Source of the DNA: Sphingobacteriaceae bacterium
GTDB lineage: Bacteria; Bacteroidota; Bacteroidia; Sphingobacteriales; Sphingobacteriaceae
Assembly (NCBI GenBank): GCA_017745075.1
Contig: JAGIAD010000029.1
Location: 682,001-746,000, forward strand
DNA length: 64,000 bases
Direction of reading: 5' to 3'
Below, one piece after another: positions 53,501-60,600 of this stretch. Made by a program: the position numbers and the translations under genes. The notes beneath the pieces are model-generated. The model searched no databases, was not told the DNA's origin, and saw only the letters and a list, made by a program, of their open reading frames with translations. The first letter of the stretch is position 1. Each line of letters begins with the position of its first letter.

Positions 53501-53525
53501 AGGCGTAATATATTTAATCAGATAG
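47565..53525 (+). CDS. Giant T9SS type B-sorted surface protein with PKD/Ig-like repeats
   Basis: The protein (1986 aa) has a signal peptide (about 1-28, ending VFAQ) and many beta-sandwich repeats. PKD-type phrases such as YAWDFGDGSPVS, WEWSFGDGAKS and YTYDFGDGTS are frequent after about 1400. Earlier Ig-like modules repeat near-identically, for example GTYAYQWQSSIDGSTW and GTYSYQWQSSLNGTAW. The last 95 residues (from IPNSFMPASA through GWDGTYKGQDQPQGVYYWKV) are the gliding-motility-associated C-terminal (CHU_C, type B) sorting domain for type IX secretion. It is thus secreted and probably bound at the cell surface as an adhesin. A PorP/SprF-family gene follows with no gap, the usual partner of such proteins. 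Confidence 0.93.
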   Translation: MKIRCKRKWHFFVLFFGAFLFTANVFAQVTIGTVDPGPYTPGSTIAVPFKTPTSCISQGNQFQLYLSDQNGSFAAETLIGTYSGFYSTYINGLLPTGLTPGTGYRVQVKTTAPVTVSNPSTPFEIKVGAAVEAKLTSTLLNAANNETFGTCISRADNSFNLTNESTANSAVTARITDEVNGGSPTLINFPTAIQTFTAQQTHYTIYTKAEMPDGAVATKAYLLINNKAITAFANTGNTVLCLPSAEFTFNVDVTSISGIQNNFPGDIYTITWGDQVTTTHTLCEIIAKGGKVTHPYAKSSCGSVSTSSAGTIYNAFDVSIRVSNAFCSTMGTPVSSSAKVVVKPINSFTFNTPGCTNANIIFVNTSLLGENPNTNTPACTPNNVTYNWYVDGVIKAADKPKSFNFEYKFPTHGQYTIRLVSKNITGECDADPVELPICIQDPPKPDFSLPSHTICAGTTLKATDLSALDNTCNAANNYSWSVSPAVAFAGGTNAASKEPEFNFTNPGTYTVLLTITTPSCGPVASLPQTVVVNESPKATLSPNITLCNLATYDFNNTTTGPTKTQISGTTQELADTYTWTVSPSGTGTYSFTGGTTANSKYPSIKFDSYDTYTIKVVHKNNCGTAEATQTLTFSTAPVVNAGADQSICFNDQGFTLSGTVTGTITSQSWIGGQGTFSPGRNDLNALYTPTLSEKRAGIVTLTLRVTTALAPPCNQIDDDIILKIKPDISLTSPSTRTICTGNSVAYTPTSAIAGVTYTWTATGTPSASGYSANGTGDINDILTNTDLNADASVTYTITPHSEGCDGTPFNLVVTVKPNPIITATPASSTICNKTSSAITLSGNFAGVNYTYSSTVTGSITGNSNRTVASADNLISDVLNNSGTTAGTVTYTITPVSANGCPGTPVSITITVLPSATLANAGPDEAICNTSTYTLKGNIPIVGTGKWTTVTAPTAVTFTDDTQGNTTIAGLQAGNAYTFRWTISDTNCSTSSDDVQITVNPLSVGGTTTGDVSVCAGTNGGNINLTGHVGNIVRWERSIDNGLNWATITSTANPYVFSNLTITTQYRAVVQSGSCAEALSTVTTITVNPGTVVANAGPDQNLCSGNSINLNGNNPAPNSGTWTIVTAQTGVVITNPTLYNTTVTGLVAGQSYTFRWTIAGFGGCPPSTDDVTITYYSPVTNTISAPAASICAGQNITITGDVPTGGTGTYAYQWQSSIDGSTWANIPSAINQNLTTTATVSSYFRRLVNSTICTSISNSVQINVLPGLANNMISSDQHICVGAPAAALTGSTPTGGSGTYSYQWQSSLNGTAWSDVLGANGINFTPPTPTVSIYYRRSVASGACSNNLSNEIKITVNPHAKAEITYTTNTGCAPFKLDATNVAATLYPDRNAIYTWFANNVQIGTGSTFPGYTIMNGNESVTIKLVVTSSLGCNPDEKTEVFSTLPVVTPSFTLSTSEGCGPLSVTITNTTNPLNGATYAWDFDNGQTSTLAQPAAITFQADPSGKDKTYHITLTTTVPCGSPIVTNATVIVHAKPVAIFSPDKTTGCADLLVNFINTSPESAGTTYTYDFGDGTSLGPLTDRNTISHTFKTLVVKDFIVNMTAKNSCGEANAIPVVIRVSPNDIIPALVVNGNEKKGCAPWKVNFLNNTSGASRFVYTITNEDSGEAPILIPTTSTGIFPYTFNKPGRYTIRLDAENDCSKNFATETVTVLAQPTASFSADKTVGCTNLVVKFKNTSVGAIGYAWDFGDGSPVSNEFEPQHTYTGSGVNYTATLTTTNGLGCTNSLVLPDFIQIVAPPVAAFTVSPGNELSIPNYTFGFKDVSTGSVSWEWSFGDGAKSTLQNPNHTYANDGTYNVTLKVLNKEGCSSSTFQSVRIIGVPGYLNIPNSFMPASAKNEIKIFKAKGRGIKEWNMSVFNKWGELLWETTKLDDGAPLEGWDGTYKGQDQPQGVYYWKVDIKFINGSDWKGMTYDSSPPKKTGVIYLIR

Positions 53526-54545
53526 ATGATGGAGAGAAGGATAATCATATTGTTGTTTTGCCTGCTGCCAATGGTTTCGTTTGCACAGGATCACATTTAT
53601 TCGCAGTTTTATAATGCCCCGATTTATTTAAATCCGGCTTTAACAGGTCAGTTTGAAGGCGATATCAGGTTTAACGCGCTTTACCGTAATCAATGGACCG
53701 GTTTAGCCAGCGATTATTCATACATGACGGCCTCCGGGGATCTCAATCTGCGTAAACTAAACAGTGGTATTGGGGTTATTTTTAATCGCAGCAGCGAGGG
53801 CACAGCTTATCTGGTAAAGAACAACATTGCCCTCAGTTATTCCTACATCATTGGCGGAGATGATTTTGCTCTCTCATTTGGCCTGCAGGGAGGCATTACC
53901 AACCAGAAGCTAAACTGGGATAAACTGGTGTTTGGCGATCAGATCGATATCAATACCGGCTATATCCCCGGCAGCGTATCCGGAGCAGAAAGGCCAAGTG
54001 TAGATAGCCGGTACTATTTCGATTCTGGTGCCGGTGCCAACCTGGTGTTGGGAAAATTCATGATGGGATTAGCAGTACATCACCTTAACCGTCCGGATGA
54101 ATCTTTATCAGGCTTTCAAGCCAGGTTGCCGATGCGCATCTCGGGCAATTTAAGTTACAAATTAACCTTGGTACCAGATGAGTACGATCGCGATGGGAAT
54201 TACCTCATCCCATCCATTGTCGCCTACAAACAGGGCAATGTAAAATCGTTCAGTGCGGGCATGCAATATAAATATGCCAGTATAAATGCTGGTATCTGGT
54301 ACCGTAACGATGGCAATTCAAACGGGAATGACGCGATTGTATTTTCTGTAATCTTCGATATTTTTAACCGGAGAACCAATGGCGAAAAATTCAGAATAGG
54401 GATCAGTCACGATGCCACAACCTCTAAAATCAACTACAGCAACACCGGCGGAACATCTGAAATTGGTGTAGGTTATGAAAAATATTTTCAAAATAGTTCA
54501 AATGGTGGCCGCGCAAATGGCTTAAGATGTTATGATTTTTATTAA
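53526..54545 (+). CDS. PorP/SprF-family type IX secretion-associated outer-membrane protein
   Basis: The protein (339 aa) has a signal peptide (about 1-20, ending SFAQ) and the family signature DHIYSQFYNAPIYLNPALTGQF, followed by a beta-barrel of about fourteen strands that ends in RCYDFY. PorP/SprF proteins sit in the outer membrane and help to secrete or anchor type B T9SS substrates. The start codon directly follows the stop of the giant PKD protein gene, so the two are translationally coupled. It is probably the dedicated partner of that substrate. The gene ends 17 bp before the MgtC gene. Confidence 0.95.
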   Translation: MMERRIIILLFCLLPMVSFAQDHIYSQFYNAPIYLNPALTGQFEGDIRFNALYRNQWTGLASDYSYMTASGDLNLRKLNSGIGVIFNRSSEGTAYLVKNNIALSYSYIIGGDDFALSFGLQGGITNQKLNWDKLVFGDQIDINTGYIPGSVSGAERPSVDSRYYFDSGAGANLVLGKFMMGLAVHHLNRPDESLSGFQARLPMRISGNLSYKLTLVPDEYDRDGNYLIPSIVAYKQGNVKSFSAGMQYKYASINAGIWYRNDGNSNGNDAIVFSVIFDIFNRRTNGEKFRIGISHDATTSKINYSNTGGTSEIGVGYEKYFQNSSNGGRANGLRCYDFY

Positions 54546-54562
54546 TTTGCTGTTGATAACCC

Positions 54563-55228
54563 ATGGCAATGAACGATATCTTAAATCAACACCATTTTAT
54601 TACACAAAGTGAAATCAATAAGTTTTTATTGGCTACCCTGCTTTGTGGCATCATCGGCGCTGAACGTGAATACCGAAGTAAATCGGCAGGTTTAAAAACC
54701 ATGATGATGATTGGTTTGGGTGCTACTTTATTTACCATCCTATCCATCAACATCGGGGCCAGCAGTCAGGACCGCATTGCGTCGAACATTGTAACCGGCA
54801 TTGGTTTTTTAGGTGCAGGTGTAATTTTTAAAGAGGAAAACCGGGTTAAAGGCTTAACCACAGCCTGTATCATCTGGATTGTAGCCGCAATAGGTATGGC
54901 TGTTGGTTCCGGTCATTATGAACAGGCCATCGGGGTTACCATTGTGGTTATGCTGGCCCTGATTATTTTCCCATTTTTAGAAGAAATAGGCGACCGCCGC
55001 TTTACCAAGCGGGTTTATCGCATTGTTAAAAAACAACATGTACATGGCGATTTAGAAAGCTACGAGGAAGTTTTTAGAGAAAGTAAGCTGAAACCCCAAC
55101 GTGGTAAGCACCAATTGGCAGGCAATATTATTACCGGAAACTGGGTAGCAACCGGCACACCCCAAAATCACCAGAAGTTTGTAGAACGCATGCTTAGGGA
55201 TACCGATATTATTGAATTTGATTTTTAA
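54563..55228 (+). CDS. MgtC/SapB-family inner-membrane protein
   Basis: The protein (221 aa) has four or five membrane helices (about 20-140) with the family phrases GIIGAEREYRSKSAGLKT and NIVTGIGFLGAGVIFKE, and a soluble C-terminal domain of about 80 residues. MgtC relatives affect magnesium adaptation, ATP synthase activity or virulence; the role in this bacterium is unknown. It lies just downstream of the PorP/SprF gene on the same strand. Its last 20 bases overlap the end of the convergent RDD gene, so the two mRNAs have complementary 3' ends. No riboswitch-like structure was seen upstream. Confidence 0.9.
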   Translation: MAMNDILNQHHFITQSEINKFLLATLLCGIIGAEREYRSKSAGLKTMMMIGLGATLFTILSINIGASSQDRIASNIVTGIGFLGAGVIFKEENRVKGLTTACIIWIVAAIGMAVGSGHYEQAIGVTIVVMLALIIFPFLEEIGDRRFTKRVYRIVKKQHVHGDLESYEEVFRESKLKPQRGKHQLAGNIITGNWVATGTPQNHQKFVERMLRDTDIIEFDF

Positions 55229-55700
55229 CCGAATCAAACAGTTCTACCTTTTGGGTTTGTAATGCCAGTTTTTTCTCGTCAATTACCATTGTGTCCGACC
55301 AGCGATCGTGCCAGGGATCACATGGATTACTAAGGGCACTAAGTGCATTGAAAGGAATTACACGGATCATGTTTCTTGTAAATGCTTTTTGAAAATCGAT
55401 CTCACTTCCATCCAGGTTTACGGCTTTTGTTCTTGTAATGAGTTTCCCGATCGATTTTCCACGTGAAACCGCCTCTATTAAACTCATAATAAAACCATAA
55501 CAAAACATCGCAATCAATCGGTCTACAAGATCATTAATCCCGCTTAAAATTCCGGGAGATAAGAATTCTATAAAAATATAAATGCCAAAAAGAATGATAT
55601 AAAAGACCGTTAAGTCAATAAGATAATTGGCAAATCTTTTGCCTGAGCCGGCACGACAGTATTCCAGATCAATTTCCTGGTCGTTATGGTTAAAATCCAT
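55209..55700 (-). CDS. RDD-family membrane protein
   Basis: The protein (163 aa) has the RDD motif region GSGKRFANYLIDLTVFYIILFG (Arg plus Asp, about 18-40), a second helix (about 75-95) and a third conserved stretch, VSRGKSIGKLITRTKAV. RDD proteins are small membrane proteins of mostly unknown function, some linked to ion transport. The C-terminus overlaps the end of the mgtC gene by 20 bp on the opposite strand. The start is backed by the conserved acidic N-terminus. It is cytoplasmic-membrane located and probably monocistronic. Confidence 0.88.
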   Translation of the reverse strand: MDFNHNDQEIDLEYCRAGSGKRFANYLIDLTVFYIILFGIYIFIEFLSPGILSGINDLVDRLIAMFCYGFIMSLIEAVSRGKSIGKLITRTKAVNLDGSEIDFQKAFTRNMIRVIPFNALSALSNPCDPWHDRWSDTMVIDEKKLALQTQKVELFDSVKNQIQ

Positions 55701-55762
55701 TTTTAGAGCTTTTAAATTAGATTTTCACAAGATAAAATATTTTGATATTCAGTCAAAATTAA

Positions 55763-55794
55763 TTTAGCCAAATCATAAAACAATCATAGCTTTG
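55763..55794 (+). promoter_or_regulatory. Promoter of the L-serine ammonia-lyase gene
   Basis: TTTA (55763-55766) and TAGCTTTG (55787-55794, perfect -7 box) are separated by 20 bp, in the Bacteroidota manner. The start codon is at 55812. Confidence 0.55.
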
Positions 55795-55811
55795 TATAAC
55801 TAACTTTCATA

Positions 55812-57239
55812 ATGATCAAGGAACAGATTTCAGTTTTCGATATTTTTAAAATAGGTATCGGTCCATCAAGTTCGCATACTTTAGGTCCTTGGAGGGCAGC
55901 ACAGCAGTTTACTGCTTCGTTGGCACAAAACCATCCGATTGATGCCGTAGAGGGCATAAAAATATTGCTTTATGGTTCACTTGCCAAAACTGGCAAAGGC
56001 CACGGTACTGATGTGGCTATTTTATTGGGTTTAACAGGTGCCGATCCGGTAACTTTTGATGTGGATGCCGTAACGCCAACCTTTGAAGCAATCCAAAAAG
56101 ATAAAAAACTGAATCTCGCCAATCAGATTGTTATCGATTTCGATTACAACGAAGATTTGTTGTTCCTCTTTTCAGAAAGTCTGCCCTTCCACCCTAATGC
56201 CGTTACTTTCCAGGCTTTTTTAAGCAATGGAAAGGCTTTTTCAGAAACCTATTACTCCATTGGTGGCGGTTTCGTAGTAAAAGAAGGTGAAGACAACAGC
56301 AAAAAACCACAGGTAGACCTGCCTTTTCCGGTCGAGAAAGCGAAAGAGCTGTTGCACTGGTGCCTCTCTACCGGTTTAAAAGTGAGTGAAATTGTAATGG
56401 AAAACGAGCTGGCCTGGCGACCAGAGGCAGAAACGAAAAAAGGCATTTTACAGCATTTTGCCGTGATGCGCGATTGCATTTACCGCGGTTGTCATACCAC
56501 CGGTTTCTTACCAGGGGGCTTGGATGTTGCCCGTCGTGCCTTTCCGCTTAATAAAAGGTTAATTGGCCAGCATCAATATACCAACTACGATACCTGGATA
56601 GAGGCCATCAGAAACGGTGGAAACGGCTTTAATTACATTTTAGACTGGGTAAGTTGTTTTGCACTTGCTGTTAACGAAGAAAATGCTTCTTTTGGTCGCG
56701 TAGTTACCGCGCCAACCAATGGTGCTGCAGGCGTAATACCTGCTGTACTTCAATATTTCATTACCTTTTGTAATGGCTATACCGAAGAAAAAATTATCCA
56801 GTTTATTGCCTGCGCTTCAGAAATAGGCAGTATTTTCAAAAAAGGAGCAACCATATCGGCAGCTATGGGCGGTTGCCAGGCCGAAATCGGCGTTTCATCA
56901 GCTATGGCTGCAGCTGCACTGACCGAGTGTCTGGGCGGCTCACAAAGGCAGGTACTGATGGCTGCAGAAATTGCCATGGAACACCACCTGGGCTTAACCT
57001 GCGATCCGATTGGGGGCTTAGTACAGATTCCCTGCATTGAAAGAAATACCATGGGAGCCATAAAAGCGATTACAGCGAGTCAGCTGGCTTTACAAAGTAA
57101 CCCCGATAAAGCGAAGGTAAGCTTAGATGCCGTGGTAAACACCATGTGGGAAACTGCCCTGGATATGAACGCGAAATATAAAGAAACCTCCGACGGAGGC
57201 CTTGCAACCAATATTCCGATCAGTTTGCCAGAATGTTAA
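55812..57239 (+). CDS. sdaA: L-serine ammonia-lyase (iron-sulfur type, single chain)
   Basis: The enzyme (475 aa) deaminates L-serine to pyruvate and ammonia in the cytoplasm. The N-terminal beta domain carries KIGIGPSSSHTLGPWRAAQQF (about 13-33). The catalytic alpha domain carries the [4Fe-4S] cysteines at 355 (GGCQAE), 397 (LTCDP) and 408 (IPCIERN), with spacings of 42 and 11 identical to the Legionella enzyme (343, 385, 396). Alpha and beta parts are in one chain, as in most Gram-negative forms. A clear Bacteroidota promoter lies upstream and the gene is monocistronic. Confidence 0.96.
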   Translation: MIKEQISVFDIFKIGIGPSSSHTLGPWRAAQQFTASLAQNHPIDAVEGIKILLYGSLAKTGKGHGTDVAILLGLTGADPVTFDVDAVTPTFEAIQKDKKLNLANQIVIDFDYNEDLLFLFSESLPFHPNAVTFQAFLSNGKAFSETYYSIGGGFVVKEGEDNSKKPQVDLPFPVEKAKELLHWCLSTGLKVSEIVMENELAWRPEAETKKGILQHFAVMRDCIYRGCHTTGFLPGGLDVARRAFPLNKRLIGQHQYTNYDTWIEAIRNGGNGFNYILDWVSCFALAVNEENASFGRVVTAPTNGAAGVIPAVLQYFITFCNGYTEEKIIQFIACASEIGSIFKKGATISAAMGGCQAEIGVSSAMAAAALTECLGGSQRQVLMAAEIAMEHHLGLTCDPIGGLVQIPCIERNTMGAIKAITASQLALQSNPDKAKVSLDAVVNTMWETALDMNAKYKETSDGGLATNIPISLPEC

Positions 57240-57352
57240 ATCAACATTGTTGCATTTAAATGACCGTTGTTATGGATTTATTACAAACATTCTGATCCTA
57301 AGTCAACAAGTATTTCTACATTCGCTCAATTTTAATAATTATTCATAAAAAA

Positions 57353-58546
57353 ATGATCAACTACACCAAAATCAGTGTGATTGGTCTGGCTTTGTCGTTA
57401 TCTACTTTAGTAACCTATGGTCAGGACAATCTTGTTAATTCTTTAAAAAACAACCAAAGCGAAAACAGTAAAGCATCTTTTAAATTTACTGATGTTATCA
57501 ATCTAGCCAATACACCTGTTCAAAACCAGGGCTCTTCCGGTACCTGCTGGAGCTATTCTACCAACTCTTTTCTTGAATCGGAAATGATTAAAGCAGGCAA
57601 ACAGCCTGTTCAGTTATCGCAGCTTTTCTCGGCGCGTAATGCGTATGTAGAAAAAGGGATTAACTATGTACGCATGCACGGTGCAGTTTCTTTAGGCGAT
57701 GGCGGTGCTTTACACGATGTAATCAATATGTACAGAAAATATGGTGCTGTACCACAGGAAGTGTACACTGGTCTGAACTATGGCACAAAAATTAATAAAA
57801 CAGCCGAGCTTGGCGACATCGAAAAAGGTGTTCTAGAGGCGGTAGTTAAAAATTCCAATGGCGAATTAACACCAAACTGGTTAAAAGCCTATACTGGTGT
57901 TATCGATGCGTATTTAGGTGCGGTTCCGGAGAACTTTACTTACAAAGGAAAAAAATACACCCCTAAAACTTTCGCTAACGAAGTAGTAGGTATCAACCCT
58001 GATAACTATGTGGAATTATCTTCTTTCAACGATCATCCTTTCTACAGCAAGTTTACTTTATTGGTTCCCGATAACTGGTCATTCGATCAGGTTTACAACG
58101 TTAAAGTAAACGAGATTACCGATATTATCGACAATGCTTTGAAAAATGGTTATACCGTAGCCTGGGCTACCGATGTAAGCGAGAAATCTTTCAGCTATAA
58201 AAACGGGGTGGCTTTCGTTCCGCAAACGCCTTATAACGACATGACGCTGAAAGAAAAAGCCGAGATGTTTAATGGTCCGCAGGCAGAGATGGAAATTACA
58301 CAGGAAAACCGCCAGGCTGCCTTTGATAACTACCAGACTACCGACGACCATGGCATGCACATTGTGGGTTTAGCCAAAGACCAAAACGGTAAAGAATACT
58401 ATATCGTTAAAAACTCATGGGGTGTAACCAACGATTATAAAGGTTATTTATACGTAACCAAAAACTACGTAAAATATAAAACCACAGCATTTTTATTGAA
58501 CAAAGCAGGTATTCCATCTGCTATTGCCAAGAAATTAGGCTTGTAA
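57353..58546 (+). CDS. Secreted C1B (bleomycin-hydrolase-like) cysteine peptidase
   Basis: The protein (397 aa) has a signal peptide (about 1-23, ending TYGQ), followed by a papain-fold C1 peptidase of the bleomycin hydrolase type. The catalytic residues are Cys65 in GSSGTCWSYS, His336 in DDHGMHIVG and Asn354 in VKNSWG. The cytoplasmic PepC/bleomycin hydrolase normally has no signal peptide and is longer (about 450 aa), so this is an exported branch common in Bacteroidota. It probably acts as an aminopeptidase in the periplasm. It is monocistronic with a terminator 18 bp after the stop. Confidence 0.93.
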   Translation: MINYTKISVIGLALSLSTLVTYGQDNLVNSLKNNQSENSKASFKFTDVINLANTPVQNQGSSGTCWSYSTNSFLESEMIKAGKQPVQLSQLFSARNAYVEKGINYVRMHGAVSLGDGGALHDVINMYRKYGAVPQEVYTGLNYGTKINKTAELGDIEKGVLEAVVKNSNGELTPNWLKAYTGVIDAYLGAVPENFTYKGKKYTPKTFANEVVGINPDNYVELSSFNDHPFYSKFTLLVPDNWSFDQVYNVKVNEITDIIDNALKNGYTVAWATDVSEKSFSYKNGVAFVPQTPYNDMTLKEKAEMFNGPQAEMEITQENRQAAFDNYQTTDDHGMHIVGLAKDQNGKEYYIVKNSWGVTNDYKGYLYVTKNYVKYKTTAFLLNKAGIPSAIAKKLGL

Positions 58547-58564
58547 GAAAATTAAATAATGAGG

Positions 58565-58594
58565 AAGCCGCAGAAGAAATTTTGCGGCTTTTTT
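58565..58594 (+). terminator. Terminator after the C1 peptidase gene
   Basis: AAGCCGCA (58565-58572) pairs with TGCGGCTT (58583-58590) around a 10-base loop, followed by T residues. Confidence 0.8.
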
Positions 58595-58595
58595 G

Positions 58596-58800
58596 TTACC
58601 ACAGAGGTCACCGAGTGTTACACAGAGGGACACAAAGTGCTAGAAGATGGAGGCACCTTGTGAAGTAGCCCTTCAACTCCACTAACGGTTACATCTATAA
58701 TTAAAATAAAGTTCTATCCGTGTCGATCCTTTTATCTGTGGTAAAATAAACAAAAAACCTCTGTGATCTCCGTGCCTTCTCTCTGTAGTCTCTGTGGTAA
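58596..58800. repeat. CACAGAG-class inverted repeat element
   Basis: TTACCACAGAGG at 58596 opposes CTCTGTGGTAA ending at 58800, so the element is 205 bp long. Inside are more copies of CACAGAGG and CTCTGTG-type words, giving a long imperfect palindrome. It fills the gap between convergent genes and codes for nothing that I can support. Confidence 0.7.
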
Positions 58801-58810
58801 AAAGTAAACA

Positions 58811-59722
58811 TCAAACTAGTCCAGAATAAGTAAGCGCCAGCCACCATAAACCCGTAGTAATAAAGGCTAGCACAATGCCCACTCCTACTACCAGATTTGC
58901 CAATTTTGGATTCAGGTTATACTGATCTGCAACCACACCAGCTGTTACCAATGTGGGCATAGCCATTTCAAAAATGGTGATCCGGGTAATGATGCCACTT
59001 AAACCCAAAAGCATGGCGATGGCCAAAACTACCGTTGGCGCCAGTATCAGTTTGTACAATAACGCAAAGCTGATGTGTTTCAATTCGCCAAACCAGCCAC
59101 CAAACTTAAGCTGCAAACCAATCGAAAATAAGGCCAGTGGCCCAACCGTTCCGGCCAGCTTTTCAAAAAGCGATTCGAATGGGCCAATAGGGATAAAATG
59201 AGGTATCATTAAAGCTAAAATACAACCTATAAGCGGTGGAAATGTGAGTACCTTTTTAAGTATCAGCCCTGCACTTAGTTTTTGGTTTTGCGATGACCGG
59301 ATGGCTACCACAATGCCAATAGTAGATAAAAGCATAAATGTAGCCTGATCGCAAATAATGGCTATAGCCTGGTCTTTCTCGCTAAAATAGGCTGCAATTA
59401 AGGGGAAGCCCAGAAACGAGGTATTGCTTAAAGCACTCGTTAGCTTTAGTCCACCGGTTGTTGCGCTGCTTAATTTCTGGCTGCGGCTATATGCAGTAAC
59501 AAACAACCAGCCAAATAACCACACACAAACAGGTGCCAGCGCCGGGAAAAGCAATTCTTTTGTCCATACGATGTGTGGCAAATATTTAAACGAAGCCGCA
59601 GGCAAGGCGATGTAAATAATCCAGGCGTTAATGCCTTTGTGTGCATCTTTGGGCAGGGTTTTACTTTTTCTAAAGAGGATGCCAGCCAGTATACACAGAC
59701 CGATAATGATGAAATTTGCCAT
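58811..59722 (-). CDS. AEC-family transporter (auxin-efflux-carrier-like)
   Basis: The protein (303 aa) has about ten hydrophobic segments in two repeats of five, as in AEC/BASS-fold permeases. Family phrases include LSNTSFLGFPLIAAYF (about 95-110), the central MLLSTIGIVVAIRSS, and the C-terminal FEMAMPTLVTAGVVADQYNLNP. Members carry organic anions such as malate, malonate or amino acids; the substrate is not predictable here. The signal-like N-terminus is the first membrane helix. It stands alone, convergent with the peptidase across the CACAGAG-class repeat. Confidence 0.93.
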   Translation of the reverse strand: MANFIIIGLCILAGILFRKSKTLPKDAHKGINAWIIYIALPAASFKYLPHIVWTKELLFPALAPVCVWLFGWLFVTAYSRSQKLSSATTGGLKLTSALSNTSFLGFPLIAAYFSEKDQAIAIICDQATFMLLSTIGIVVAIRSSQNQKLSAGLILKKVLTFPPLIGCILALMIPHFIPIGPFESLFEKLAGTVGPLALFSIGLQLKFGGWFGELKHISFALLYKLILAPTVVLAIAMLLGLSGIITRITIFEMAMPTLVTAGVVADQYNLNPKLANLVVGVGIVLAFITTGLWWLALTYSGLV

Positions 59723-59747
59723 GAGGTACCGTAAAGATAGCCATAAA

Positions 59748-59782
59748 ACAAAAACGCCAATAAGAATTTATCCTATTGGCGT
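59748..59782 (-). terminator. Terminator after dps
   Basis: ACGCCAATA (59754-59762) pairs with TATTGGCGT (59774-59782); on the minus strand the hairpin is followed by a T-rich run. Confidence 0.8.
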
Positions 59783-59803
59783 CTAAAAAATTATTTTAAT
59801 AAT

Positions 59804-60277
59804 TTATTTGATATGCGCCCTTAAAAACCAGGCCATTTCTTCGTGGGTTTCCATAATTCCGGTAATAAAATCGCTGGTTCCGGCATCACCATAGTCGTTA
59901 GCAATCGGATTGATGTTACCCCTGATAAATTCAATTACGGTTTCATGATCGGCCAATAAATCTTTGATATAACCCAGGCTATCGTTGTGGCGTTCGCTGT
60001 ATTCGGTTAAGTGTGTTAAAGCTAAAAAGTTTTTCAGGGTAGCAGGTGCGTAATGGCCTATTTTACGGATCCGTTCGGCAACACTATCAATAAACTCGTC
60101 AAGCTGGTTATACTGCTCTTCAAAAAACTTATGCTTGGCTAAAAAGTCGATACCTTCCACATTCCAGTGTGCATTACGGGTTTTGGTGTACAAAACGTAT
60201 TCATCGGCCAATAGTTTAGCCAATTGTTCTGAAACTGCTTGTCTATGTTCTGCGGTTATTCCAATTTTTGCGTCCAT
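59804..60277 (-). CDS. dps: Dps-family DNA-binding ferritin-like protein
   Basis: The protein (157 aa) is a Dps-type ferritin-like protein that oxidises and stores iron and protects DNA in starved or stressed cells. The intersubunit ferroxidase residues are visible as His37 (NAHWNV), His49, Asp64 and Glu68, with the same spacing as His31, His43, Asp58 and Glu62 of the Listeria protein. The chain lacks a long basic N-terminal tail, so strong DNA binding is not assured. It is monocistronic with a terminator. The 323-bp gap upstream (60278-60600) holds its promoter region and a GTCAT-class repeat; nothing else was seen. Confidence 0.95.
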   Translation of the reverse strand: MDAKIGITAEHRQAVSEQLAKLLADEYVLYTKTRNAHWNVEGIDFLAKHKFFEEQYNQLDEFIDSVAERIRKIGHYAPATLKNFLALTHLTEYSERHNDSLGYIKDLLADHETVIEFIRGNINPIANDYGDAGTSDFITGIMETHEEMAWFLRAHIK

Positions 60278-60428
60278 TTTGATTCTGTTTTTATACAGCT
60301 AATTTACCCTTTATAGTTGTGAAAACTGCAGGAGAATATCACTATATTGTTAAATAAACATCAAAAACCTTCTCCTTTTTCAGGCAGAACGAAGCAGTAG
60401 CCTACCATCGATAGCCCAATAAAAAATT

Positions 60429-60526
60429 GTCATCTCGACTGGAGCCAGCCTGTTTTCTCTGGTGGCGGAACGGAGAAATCTGTGTCGATAGATTCCTCAG
60501 CTGCGTTACACTCCGCTCGAAATGAC
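60429..60526. repeat. GTCAT-class palindromic repeat
   Basis: Runs from GTCATCTCGACTGGAGC to CTCCGCTCGAAATGAC. The ends are complementary, and GGAGAAATCTGTG mirrors part of the copy at 44.2 kb. It lies between dps and the helicase gene. Confidence 0.75.
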
Positions 60527-60600
60527 GATATCCGGAGACTTCTTGCTTATATCGATTTATGAAATAAATTACCCTTAATTACAACCAACCAGTACAGCAA

